A stretch of 16,557 bases of DNA, taken from positions 1-16,557 of the forward strand of contig CAUZJA010000038.1 in the NCBI GenBank assembly GCA_963579925.1, in the 5' to 3' direction. A model generated the notes under the pieces. The model saw only the letters and a list, made by a program, of their open reading frames with translations, did not search any database and had not been told where the DNA came from. This document shows, one piece after another, positions 1 through 7,800 of this stretch. The translations under genes and the position numbers were made by a program. Within the stretch, counting starts at the first letter, position 1. The number at the start of each line of letters is the position of its first letter. This DNA is from UBA1151 sp963579925 (GTDB lineage Bacteria > Chloroflexota > Dehalococcoidia > Lucifugimonadales > Lucifugimonadaceae).

Positions 1-1
1 G

Positions 2-106
2 AGGGCGACTGATCTTCAGGACGAGGCCATCGCGATCGCCACGGAGCTCGGCTTGAAACCGCTGCTGGAGCGGCTGTTGGGGCAGCGGGAGCGACTGAAG
101 GCGTAG
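2..106 (+). CDS. 3' end of an unidentified protein, truncated by the window edge
   Basis: An open frame enters from the left edge and stops at TAG 104-106, giving 34 residues. They read as an amphipathic helix-turn-helix-like tail with the cores ATELGLKPLLERLL and QRERLKA. This resembles the last TPR-like repeat at the C-terminus of large ATPase/TPR regulators, such as cyclase-linked or LuxR-type proteins common in Chloroflexota, but the fragment is too short to prove it. The gene converges with the NUDIX gene, whose stop codon begins 9 bp beyond this one. That the frame is coding is fairly likely. The family assignment is a guess from similarity of the tail. Confidence 0.5.
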   Translation, partial: RATDLQDEAIAIATELGLKPLLERLLGQRERLKA

Positions 107-114
107 TTCTCGCT

Positions 115-507
115 CTACGTCGCCGCCAGGAATCCGATGCGCGGGTCTGAGAGTATCGGGACGACGCTGGAGGTGGTTCTGAGCGGTTGAACGCCGTCCC
201 ACCAGGTGATCTGTTCTATCTCTCGGGAGGCGATGGGTGTGCCCTCTATTACGCCGGGGATGAACACGTGGTGGGAGGCTACCGGCGAGCGGTGACTCAT
301 CACAAATGTGAAGTCGCGGGCGACCAGTCCTGTCTCTTCACGTAGTTCTCTTGCAGCGCCATCTTCCCGGGACTCGCCCTCGTTGATGCCGCCACCCGGC
401 AGGATGAACATGTCCATGCCTTTGTCGCGCGTTAGCAGCACTAAACCGTTCTCAATAATCAGCACGGTGGCTCGTTGGCGGGCATCTTCGTCGGATCTGT
501 ACTGCAA
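115..507 (-). CDS. NUDIX hydrolase (MutT-like)
   Basis: A 130-residue protein with a complete NUDIX box at residues 39-61: G39, E45, then R53-E54-L55-R56-E57-E58-T59-G60-L61, matching Gx5Ex7REUxEExGU exactly. NUDIX enzymes hydrolyse nucleoside diphosphates linked to another group, using a metal bound by the box glutamates. The substrate cannot be read from this sequence. The length is normal for a single-domain MutT-like protein, with no signal peptide, so it is cytosolic. The start is TTG at 507-505. An in-frame stop lies a short way upstream with no ATG between, and a GAGG Shine-Dalgarno sits 8 nt before the TTG. The nearby ATG upstream is out of frame. The gene diverges from the pyr operon. 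Confidence 0.9.
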   Translation of the reverse strand: MQYRSDEDARQRATVLIIENGLVLLTRDKGMDMFILPGGGINEGESREDGAARELREETGLVARDFTFVMSHRSPVASHHVFIPGVIEGTPIASREIEQITWWDGVQPLRTTSSVVPILSDPRIGFLAAT

Positions 508-565
508 GAGCGATTCCTCATGAACTTCTTACTTGATTTTGATTGGGTTGTTACTGCTGGCCCCA

Positions 566-594
566 TTGTGACCGGTTAAGCGTGGTGCTAGAGT
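566..594 (+). promoter_or_regulatory. candidate sigma-70-type promoter of the pyr operon
   Basis: A TTGTGA hexamer (566-571) and a TAGAGT hexamer (589-594) are separated by exactly 17 bp. Each matches the consensus at four of six positions. Transcription would begin near 601, giving a leader of about 150 nt before pyrR, the size usual for PyrR-attenuated leaders. The placement relative to the attenuator supports the call, but the hexamers alone are weak evidence. Confidence 0.4.
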
Positions 595-634
595 TTATGT
601 AAGTGAATAGCGCCGTCCTGCAAATGGACGGAAC

Positions 635-745
635 GCGGCGGACCTTTAAATCAGTCCAGAGAGGCTGGCAAGGCAGACCGCAGGAATATGTGCACGTCCG
701 CGCATGCCCTGAACCTGCACCTCTTGTCGGCTGAGCCGTAAGAGG
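635..745 (+). promoter_or_regulatory. PyrR-responsive transcription attenuator in the pyr operon leader
   Basis: The segment 653-666 (AGTCCAGAGAGGCT) matches the known PyrR-binding consensus ARUCCNGNGAGGYU at every position. It sits in a foldable anti-antiterminator: pairs 635-638 with 678-681, 643-646 with 670-673, and 653-656 with 663-666 around the loop. A second hairpin can form at 681-711 (CAGG and ATGTGC pairing with GCGCAT and CCTG). AGAGG 660-664 in the PyrR-binding loop can pair with CCTCT 720-724, the 5' arm of the terminator, which gives a plausible antiterminator. In this family PyrR with UMP stabilises the first hairpin and so allows termination; PRPP opposes this. The autoregulator gene pyrR lies directly downstream. 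The pairing was worked out by hand, without energies. Confidence 0.88.
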
Positions 746-751
746 TTTTTT
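720..751 (+). terminator. intrinsic terminator of the pyr attenuator, overlapping the pyrR ribosome binding site
   Basis: CCTCTTG (720-726) pairs with TAAGAGG (739-745, one G-U pair). An inner CGGC/GCCG stem (728-731 with 735-738) closes a TGA loop, with T727 bulged. Six T residues follow at 746-751. This is a textbook intrinsic terminator at the end of the leader, as expected for PyrR attenuation. The 3' arm AGAGG (741-745) is also the only Shine-Dalgarno available to pyrR, and the T-run flows directly into its TTG start codons. Confidence 0.87.
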
Positions 752-752
752 G

Positions 753-1331
753 TTGCCAGAAACTCAAAATACTGAACATAGAGAGATTCTAAACGCAAGC
801 GAAATTCGCAGAGCGTTGACCCGTGTCGCTCACCAGATCGTTGAGCGAAATCACGGCGTTGAAGGACTTTCACTTGTAGGGATTCACAGCGGTGGTATCC
901 CAATCGCGCGTCGGCTCGCTTCGGCTATCGAGGCAATAGAAAGGAGCCCCATTTTTGTGGGTGCGCTCGATCCTCGCTTGTATCGGGACGACTTGGGGAC
1001 TGCGGCTTCGCAGCCTGTACAGCCAACTGAGATTGACTTTGACGTTGAGGGTCGGCCAGTGGTGCTGGTGGACGATGTCTTAGCTACTGGCAGGACGATA
1101 CGCGCCGCTATGGATGCCCTGATCGACTTCGGAAGACCATCTTCTATCCAACTGGCGGTACTGCTGGACCGGGGACACCGGGAACTACCAATTCGCGCAG
1201 ATTATGTTGGCAAGAACGTGCCGACTGCGTTTGATGAGCAGATCAAGGTGATGACGACGGAAGTCGACGGCAAGGATTCAGTCATCTTGATGCGCGGAGA
1301 CCGAAGGGAGCCAATCAATGGCCAAGCGTAG
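753..1331 (+). CDS. pyrR: bifunctional pyr operon regulator / uracil phosphoribosyltransferase PyrR
   Basis: PyrR binds the pyr leader RNA in response to UMP and usually has some uracil phosphoribosyltransferase activity. The 192-residue product shows the family pattern throughout: an N-terminal EIRRALTRVAHQIVERN helix, a GIHSGGIPIARRLA segment, LYRDDLG, the PRPP-binding motif VVLVDDVLATGRT with D107-D108, and LLDRGHRELPIRADYVGKNVPT near the end. The length is typical (about 180). Two consecutive TTG codons (750 and 753) are possible starts. I prefer 753 because AGAGG 741-745 then has 7-nt spacing rather than 4. The 3' end overlaps pyrB by 14 bp. A PyrR-type attenuator directly upstream implies autoregulation. 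Confidence 0.95.
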   Translation: MPETQNTEHREILNASEIRRALTRVAHQIVERNHGVEGLSLVGIHSGGIPIARRLASAIEAIERSPIFVGALDPRLYRDDLGTAASQPVQPTEIDFDVEGRPVVLVDDVLATGRTIRAAMDALIDFGRPSSIQLAVLLDRGHRELPIRADYVGKNVPTAFDEQIKVMTTEVDGKDSVILMRGDRREPINGQA

Positions 1332-2364
1332 TACGGCCGCAGCGATGGCCGCTGCGGAACGTAATCCGGCGGCACCGAGCCAGGCTGAAGCTGGCAACGG
1401 CGTTGCATCGGCTCGACCCGGCCTCTGGACCGAAGGTCGGCGGCACCTGCTGGACCTTGATGACATGTCCCGACCCGAGATCGAAGAGATATTGAGAAGC
1501 GCTGACGGCATGAAGGAAGTGCTGTCCCGAAACGTTCGCAAGACACCAGCTCTGCGTGGCAAGACGATCATCACGCTGTTCTTCGAGAACAGCACACGCA
1601 CCCGAGTGAGCTTTGAGCAGGCTGGCAAGGTGCTTGGCGCAGACGTCATCAACGTCACTGCCAGTTCAAGCAGCGTCTCCAAAGGCGAGTCGCTGCTGAA
1701 CACCATCAAGACGCTGGAGTCGATGCAGATCGATGTGCTTGTCATGCGGCATCCGCACTCCGGCGCACCATATTTCGTGGCCAACCACATCGACGCCGCC
1801 GTGGTGAACGCTGGCGACGGCACGCATGCGCATCCCACGCAGGCGCTCCTCGATCTGTTCACCATAGAGAGTCATCTGGGCGGTATCGCCGGCAAGAAGG
1901 TCGCGATCATTGGCGATATCCTCTATAGCCGCGTAGCGCGATCCAACCTCTGGGGCCTCAAGGCGATGGGCGCAGACGTCACGGTATACGGCCCTCCAAC
2001 ACTCATGCCTCCAGAACTGCGCAACAACCCAGACATCGCAACCCTTGCCGGTTCGATGGAGGAAGCGGTTGATCAGGCGGATGTGGTGATGATGCTGCGT
2101 ATCCAGAAGGAACGTCAGTCGGCCGGACATCTTCCCAGCATGCGGGAGTATTCGTCTCAGTACGGACTCAATGCCAAGCGACTGAAGCTGGCGAAACCGG
2201 GCGCACTTGTTATGCACCCCGGCCCAATGAATGAAGGCATCGAGATCAGCCCGGACGTAGCCCACGGCGCACAGGCGGTCATCGAAGATCAGGTGGCGAA
2301 CGGTGTGGCGGTGCGCATGGCCGTCCTCTATACGCACGCCGCGAGGGCTAGCGTTGCCAGATAA
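1318..2364 (+). CDS. pyrB: aspartate carbamoyltransferase catalytic subunit PyrB
   Basis: Catalyses carbamoyl phosphate plus L-aspartate to N-carbamoyl-aspartate, the second step of UMP synthesis. The 348 residues carry the carbamoyl-phosphate loop FENSTRTR (89-96), the SVSKGES loop (119-125) supplied by a neighbouring subunit in the trimer, HPTQ (172-175), the aspartate-loop RIQKER (261-266) and HPGP (300-303). The ATG at 1318 has AAGGGAG just upstream and overlaps pyrR by 14 bp, suggesting translational coupling. The first 40 or so residues are Ala-rich and low in complexity and precede the usual start of the fold, so the protein is longer than the typical length of about 310. No pyrI regulatory-subunit gene is nearby. 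Confidence 0.96.
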   Translation: MAKRSTAAAMAAAERNPAAPSQAEAGNGVASARPGLWTEGRRHLLDLDDMSRPEIEEILRSADGMKEVLSRNVRKTPALRGKTIITLFFENSTRTRVSFEQAGKVLGADVINVTASSSSVSKGESLLNTIKTLESMQIDVLVMRHPHSGAPYFVANHIDAAVVNAGDGTHAHPTQALLDLFTIESHLGGIAGKKVAIIGDILYSRVARSNLWGLKAMGADVTVYGPPTLMPPELRNNPDIATLAGSMEEAVDQADVVMMLRIQKERQSAGHLPSMREYSSQYGLNAKRLKLAKPGALVMHPGPMNEGIEISPDVAHGAQAVIEDQVANGVAVRMAVLYTHAARASVAR

Positions 2365-3733
2365 AAACATGAAATCAAAGGGCATCGCAATCATCGGCGG
2401 CCGGGTGATTGACCCGTCTCAAGATATCGACCGACTTGCAACTGTCCTCATCAAGGGCGACAAGATCGAAGAGATCACGGCTAAGCCGTTGGCCAAAGCA
2501 CCTGATGGCTACGACGTAGTGGATGCCGCCGATCAGGTGGTCACTCCTGGCTTTATCGACGTTCACACGCACCTTCGGGAGCCGGGCGAAGAGCACAAAG
2601 AGACGATAGAGACCGGCACGGCGGCTGCGGCACGCGGCGGATTTACGACGATCTGTGCGATGCCTAATACCGACCCGGTTCAGGACAACGCCAATGTCAT
2701 TGCGGCGGTTCTGAAGCTGGCGTCCGATTTCGCAGCAGTGCGGGTGCTGCCAATTGGCGCGGTCACCCTTGGACGCCGGGGCAAGCAGCTCGCGGACATG
2801 GCTGAACTTGCTAACGCCGGTGTGATTGGGTTCAGCGACGATGGCGACCCGGTGACAGATCCAAATCTCATGCGGCAGGCGCTGTTATACGCATCTGGTC
2901 TTGGGCTGCCAATAATGAATCACCCGCAGGAGCCTGCGCTGACGCGGGGCGCGCAGATGAATGAAGGCCCCATTGCCAATCGACTGGGCCTCACTGGCTG
3001 GCCGAACGAGGCTGAGTCTTCGATGGTGGCGCGCGATGTTGAGTTGGTCGCGCTAACGGGCGGCAGGCTGCATGAGTGCCACATCTCTGCACGCGAATCG
3101 ATCCACGCCATTCGGCGAGCGAAAGAGCGCGGACTCAATGTGACTGCTGAGGTCACACCGCACCACCTGACGCTCACCGACACGTGGGTGCTGGGTGAGC
3201 ACGGTGAGGACAGCGGGGGTGTTGGGGCTACTGCCTACGACACGTCTACCAAAGTGAACCCGCCGTTGCGCACGCAGGAAGATGTGGACGCCGTGATTGC
3301 GGCGCTGGCCGACGGCACGATCGACCTGATCGCGACCGATCACGCACCACACGCGCAGACGGACAAGATCTGCACATATCAGGAAGCGGCAAACGGAATC
3401 GCAAATCTTGAGACGGCGTTCGCATCGGTGCTATCGCTGCACCACAGCGATGCTCTCAGCCTTCCGGTATTGATCGAACGAATGACGGCTGCACCGGGCC
3501 GATTCCTGAGTGCAGCGACTGGCGGCACAGAACTCGGAATACTCAAGGCTGGCAGCGGCGCAGATGTCACGATTTTCGATCCCGACGTTGAGTGGACTGT
3601 TGACCCTTCCGAAATGGCGACACTTGGCAAACACACACCTCTGGCTGGAACAAGTCTGAAAGGACGAGTGACTACAACGATCTTTGGCGGCACGGTGGTA
3701 TGGGACGGCACGGCGGTGGCTTCGATTGGTTGA
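2354..3733 (+). CDS. pyrC: dihydroorotase PyrC (class I type)
   Basis: Cyclises N-carbamoyl-aspartate to dihydroorotate, the third step of UMP synthesis; a zinc amidohydrolase. The 459 residues (numbered from 2354) show the metal motif DVHTH with H71 and H73, GFSDDG with D162-D163, H190, a HECH motif (240-243), VTPHH, KVNPPLR and the catalytic TDHAPH with D329. The usual HCED signature around the third ligand reads H190-P-Q-E here. The start is ambiguous. TTG 2354 has GAGGG 7 nt upstream and overlaps pyrB by 11 bp; ATG 2369 lacks a Shine-Dalgarno and would give 454 residues. I chose 2354. Frame to the left of 2354 lies inside pyrB and is not PyrC-like. Confidence 0.94.
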   Translation: MPDKNMKSKGIAIIGGRVIDPSQDIDRLATVLIKGDKIEEITAKPLAKAPDGYDVVDAADQVVTPGFIDVHTHLREPGEEHKETIETGTAAAARGGFTTICAMPNTDPVQDNANVIAAVLKLASDFAAVRVLPIGAVTLGRRGKQLADMAELANAGVIGFSDDGDPVTDPNLMRQALLYASGLGLPIMNHPQEPALTRGAQMNEGPIANRLGLTGWPNEAESSMVARDVELVALTGGRLHECHISARESIHAIRRAKERGLNVTAEVTPHHLTLTDTWVLGEHGEDSGGVGATAYDTSTKVNPPLRTQEDVDAVIAALADGTIDLIATDHAPHAQTDKICTYQEAANGIANLETAFASVLSLHHSDALSLPVLIERMTAAPGRFLSAATGGTELGILKAGSGADVTIFDPDVEWTVDPSEMATLGKHTPLAGTSLKGRVTTTIFGGTVVWDGTAVASIG

Positions 3734-4883
3734 AGGCAGCAGGCCCTCCGCATATCTGATTCTTGAAGACGGTTCGAAATTTATTGGTGAGCGCCTTGGC
3801 ACCGAGGGTATGACCGTTGGAGAGGTGGTGTTCAACACCTCAATGACTGGCTACCAGGAGATGCTTACCGACCCCTCGTACGGTGGCCAAATTCTTGTGC
3901 CGACGTACCCAATGATTGGCAACTACGGCGTGAACTCCAGGGACTGGGAGTCCGGCAAGATTCAGGTGCGAGGCTTCGTGGTTCGACAGGACTGCGAAGA
4001 GCCAAGCAACCCTGACAGCGTGATGACAGTGGACGAGTACCTTCGTATTCACGAGATTCCCGGTATCTCCGGCGTCGATACGCGAGCGATAACCCGCCGT
4101 CTGCGCAATCGCGGCGTCATGATGGGCGTCGTAACCAGCGAACCTGACGTAGAAGCAGCACTGGCTGCGATCAACGCCGCGCCTCGATACGGCGAGGAAG
4201 ACGTCGTCGCACAGGTCTCAGTGCCTCAAGCCTCACCGTGGGTGAGAGCTGAGAAGCACGGCGCACCAGAGCAGAATGGTGTCCCGAACCCGACGGACTC
4301 AAACGATCGCCTGAAGATCGTCGTGGACGACTTCGGGGTGAAGTACAACATCCTGCGGGAGTTGGAACAGCGTGGGTGCGACGTAGTCGTGGTTCCCGCT
4401 GGATCGTCTGCCGATGAAGTTATGTCACATACGCCGGACGGTGCGCTCCTATCACCGGGACCGGGCGACCCCGAACTGCTGGAACGTTCGGTGGAAACGG
4501 CGTTGTCCCTCTCCACGACGCTGCCGCTCATGGGAATCTGCCTGGGACACCAGGTGATCGCCAGGGCATTTGGCGCTGAGACGTTCAAGCTGAAGTTTGG
4601 GCATCGAGGCGGCAATCACGCCGTCAAGGATCTCCAGACAGGTCGCGTCTACGTCACCGCACAGAACCACGGCTACGCAGTGAGTTCAGACAATCTCCCT
4701 GACGAGCTAGAAGTCACCCACATCGACCTGAGCGACAACACTGTCGAAGGCCTCAGGCACAAGTCACTACCAATCATGACCATCCAGTACCACTCAGAGG
4801 CATCACCAGGACCCTTGGATAACGAATACCTGTTCGACCGATTTGTAACTATGGTGAAAGATAGCAAAGCGGTGGCTAAGTAG
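3726..4883 (+). CDS. carA: carbamoyl-phosphate synthase small (glutaminase) subunit CarA
   Basis: Hydrolyses glutamine and channels ammonia to CarB for carbamoyl phosphate synthesis. The 385 residues contain the CarA-specific N-terminal domain (YLILEDGSKFIGE, FNTSMTGYQEMLTDPSY, GISGVDTRAITRRLR). A class I glutamine amidotransferase domain follows, with the oxyanion strand LLSPGPGDP, nucleophile C272 in MGICLGHQ, and H356 and E358 in QYHSEASPGP. The triad is complete and the length is usual (about 360-385). The TTG at 3726 overlaps the pyrC stop by 8 bp and leaves an N-terminus that aligns well with the family. A TTG at 3684 would add an unconserved Arg/Trp-rich stretch read from inside pyrC. 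GGTGG 3715-3719 is a weak Shine-Dalgarno. Confidence 0.94.
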   Translation: MVEGSRPSAYLILEDGSKFIGERLGTEGMTVGEVVFNTSMTGYQEMLTDPSYGGQILVPTYPMIGNYGVNSRDWESGKIQVRGFVVRQDCEEPSNPDSVMTVDEYLRIHEIPGISGVDTRAITRRLRNRGVMMGVVTSEPDVEAALAAINAAPRYGEEDVVAQVSVPQASPWVRAEKHGAPEQNGVPNPTDSNDRLKIVVDDFGVKYNILRELEQRGCDVVVVPAGSSADEVMSHTPDGALLSPGPGDPELLERSVETALSLSTTLPLMGICLGHQVIARAFGAETFKLKFGHRGGNHAVKDLQTGRVYVTAQNHGYAVSSDNLPDELEVTHIDLSDNTVEGLRHKSLPIMTIQYHSEASPGPLDNEYLFDRFVTMVKDSKAVAK

Positions 4884-7800
4884 TGGCCACAACATCTGAT
4901 ACTAAGCAGAAAAAAGTCCTTGTTATTGGCTCTGGTCCCATTGTTATTGGCCAGGCGGCGGAGTTTGACTACGCCGGTACACAGGCGTGTACGTCGCTGC
5001 GGGAAGAGGGCTACTCGGTAGTCCTTGTGAACTCTAACCCGGCGACGATCATGACTGACCTTGATATTGCCGACAAGATTTACATTGAGCCGCTGACGGT
5101 TCCTGTGATCACACGAATCATCGAGCGCGAGCAGCCGGATGAGTTGCTGCCGACCATGGGTGGTCAGACCGGACTTAATCTCGCCGTTGAACTGTCCGAT
5201 GCAGGTGTACTTGAGAAGTACAACCTCAAAGTCATTGGCACGTCCATTGAGACAATTCGTACTGCTGAAGACCGCGAGCTTTTTAGCCAGCTTCTGGATC
5301 GGCTTGGACAGCCAACGCCTGCGAGTGAAGCTGTATCAACCGTTGAAGATTCACTGGCGGCGGCCCACAAGATTGGCTACCCGGTGGTGGTGCGGCCTGC
5401 GTACACGCTGGGCGGCACTGGCGGTGGTTTTGCCACCAATGATGATGAACTGCGGGACACCGCGGCCAACGGTATCGATGCCAGCCTGGTAAACCAGGTT
5501 CTTATCGAGAAGTCTCTCCGTGGATGGAAAGAAGTTGAGTACGAGGTTGTTCGTGACGCGGCAGACAACTGCATCACCGTCTGCAACATGGAGAACCTTG
5601 ATCCGATGGGCGTTCACACCGGCGACTCCATCGTGGTTGCGCCCAGCCAGACGCTATCTGACAAGGATTACCAGCGCCTTCGCACGGCGAGCATCGATAT
5701 CGTGCGAGGCCTCGGCGTTGAAGGGGCGTGCAACGTCCAGCTCGCATACCGACCGGGCAATGAAGTTGCAGGTGAACTGGCTCCCATAGGCGACGACGAT
5801 CCCTACTACTACGTTATTGAGGTCAATCCTCGCGTCAGCAGAAGCTCAGCTCTCGCCAGCAAGGCAACCGGATATCCGATTGCGCGTGTTGCAGCGAAGA
5901 TAGCGATAGGCAAGACGCTAGATCAGATTCCGAACCAGGTCACTAACCGGACCACCGCAGCGTTCGAGCCTGCCCTCGACTACTGCGTTGTGAAGATTCC
6001 CCGCTGGCCATTCGACAAGTTCGCAACCGGCGACCGCCGGCTGGGCACGCAGATGAAGGCCACTGGCGAAGTGATGGCCATCGACAGGACGTTCGAGGCT
6101 GCTCTACAAAAAGCCGTGCGCGGCCTTGAGATTGGCAAACGCTCGCTGCTCTGGGAGGATCCGAAGTGGGCCGACCAGGAGCTTGATCTCTCACCACACG
6201 ACGAGCGCATCTGGCGGATGACATCGGCAATTCGGGGCGGGATGACGTCAACCGAAGTCAGCCTCGAAACCGGGGTAGACCCGTGGTTTACCCGCTCACT
6301 TGAGCGCATCGTGAATATGGAACGTCGGCTTCTGGCCGAGGACCTCAGTTCTGATCTCATGTATCAGGCTAAGCGGCTTGGCTTCTCGGACGCGCAGATT
6401 GGCACGCTCTCAGACCTGCTACCAGAGCAGGTGCGGACGCAGCGGCAGGAGTGGGGTATTCGGCCCGTCTACAAGATGGTGGACACCTGCGCCGGGGAGT
6501 TTGAGGCGACCACACCGTACTTCTACAGCACGTACGAGCAAGAGAATGAGGCGATCAGCAGCGGCAAGAAATCGGCTATCGTGCTTGGCAGTGGTCCAAT
6601 CCGAATCGGGCAGGGCATTGAGTTTGATTACTGCTCAGTCCATGCAGCGTGGGCACTGCAGAAGGCCGGCATCGAAGCAGTGATGATCAACTCGAACCCT
6701 GAGACGGTCTCAACGGACTTCGATACAAGTGATCGACTCTACTTTGAGCCGCTAGACGAAGAGAGTGTCCGGGACATAATCGAAAACGAAGGCAACACAG
6801 TTGTCCACGATGATGGCGATGAATTGCCTGAGGATGAGAAGGAAGAAACAGGCGCCGGGGTGCCACCAACCATCGTCCAATTTGGTGGACAGACGGCGAT
6901 CAATCTGTCGCAATCGCTTGGTATTTCTGGGCTTCAAATCATGGGCTCATCTGCTGATGCGATTGACATCGCGTCAGACAGGCGGCGATTTGAAGACCTG
7001 TGCGAAGAGATCGGCATCCCGCAGCCGCCTGCCGGAATCGCACGCGATCCTGAAGAGGCGATTCGCATTGCCGACTCAATAGGCTACCCGGTGCTTGTTC
7101 GCCCCAGCTACGTGCTTGGTGGTCGAGCCATGGAGATCCTGTACTCGGCAGGCGAGCTAGTTACTTACTTCGGTCAGGTGGGATCACCAGAAGTGGGGCA
7201 GGAGCTGCTGGTCGACAAGTACCTCACCGGAATCGAGGTCGAAGTCGACGCCGTGTGTGACGGCGATGACGTGTTGATCCCCGGCATCATGCAGCACATT
7301 GAGCGAGCTGGAGTTCATTCCGGCGACTCTATGGCCGTGTACCCGGCACCTTCACTCAGCAAGAGCGAGATTGCCACAATAGTCGATTACACCCGACGCG
7401 TTGGCGTTGGACTGGGTGTGCAAGGGCTGATGAATATTCAGTTCGTCATTACCGGTGGCGGCGCGTATCGCGACCCATCGTTCTCAAGACTGGGCCTTCC
7501 AGATGGTAATTCGCGCATCCATATAATCGAAGTCAACCCGCGTTCCAGCCGAACGATTCCGTTCATCTCTAAGGTGACCGGGGTGCCGATGGTGCAGATC
7601 GCCATCGACGTGATGCAAGGCAAGTCGATACGAGATCAGGGACTTGCGCCAGGACTGGTACCCAGCAAGAACCTCGTGGCGGTAAAAGCGCCCGTCTTCT
7701 CAATGTCTAAGCTAGCTGATGTGGACACTTTCCTGGGACCGGAAATGAAGTCCACCGGTGAGGTCATGGGAATTGATGATGAGTACTCCGGCGCAGTGGC

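Noticed and set aside
646..903. Minus-strand 85-residue frame across the pyr leader
   Set aside because: It overlaps the attenuator and the start of pyrR, has no family features, and is better explained by structured RNA on the other strand.
1278..2394. Long minus-strand open frames of 195 and 242 residues opposite pyrB
   Set aside because: They mirror the codon pattern of the clearly coding pyrB strand, contain no recognisable domain and have no ribosome sites; they are antisense shadows.
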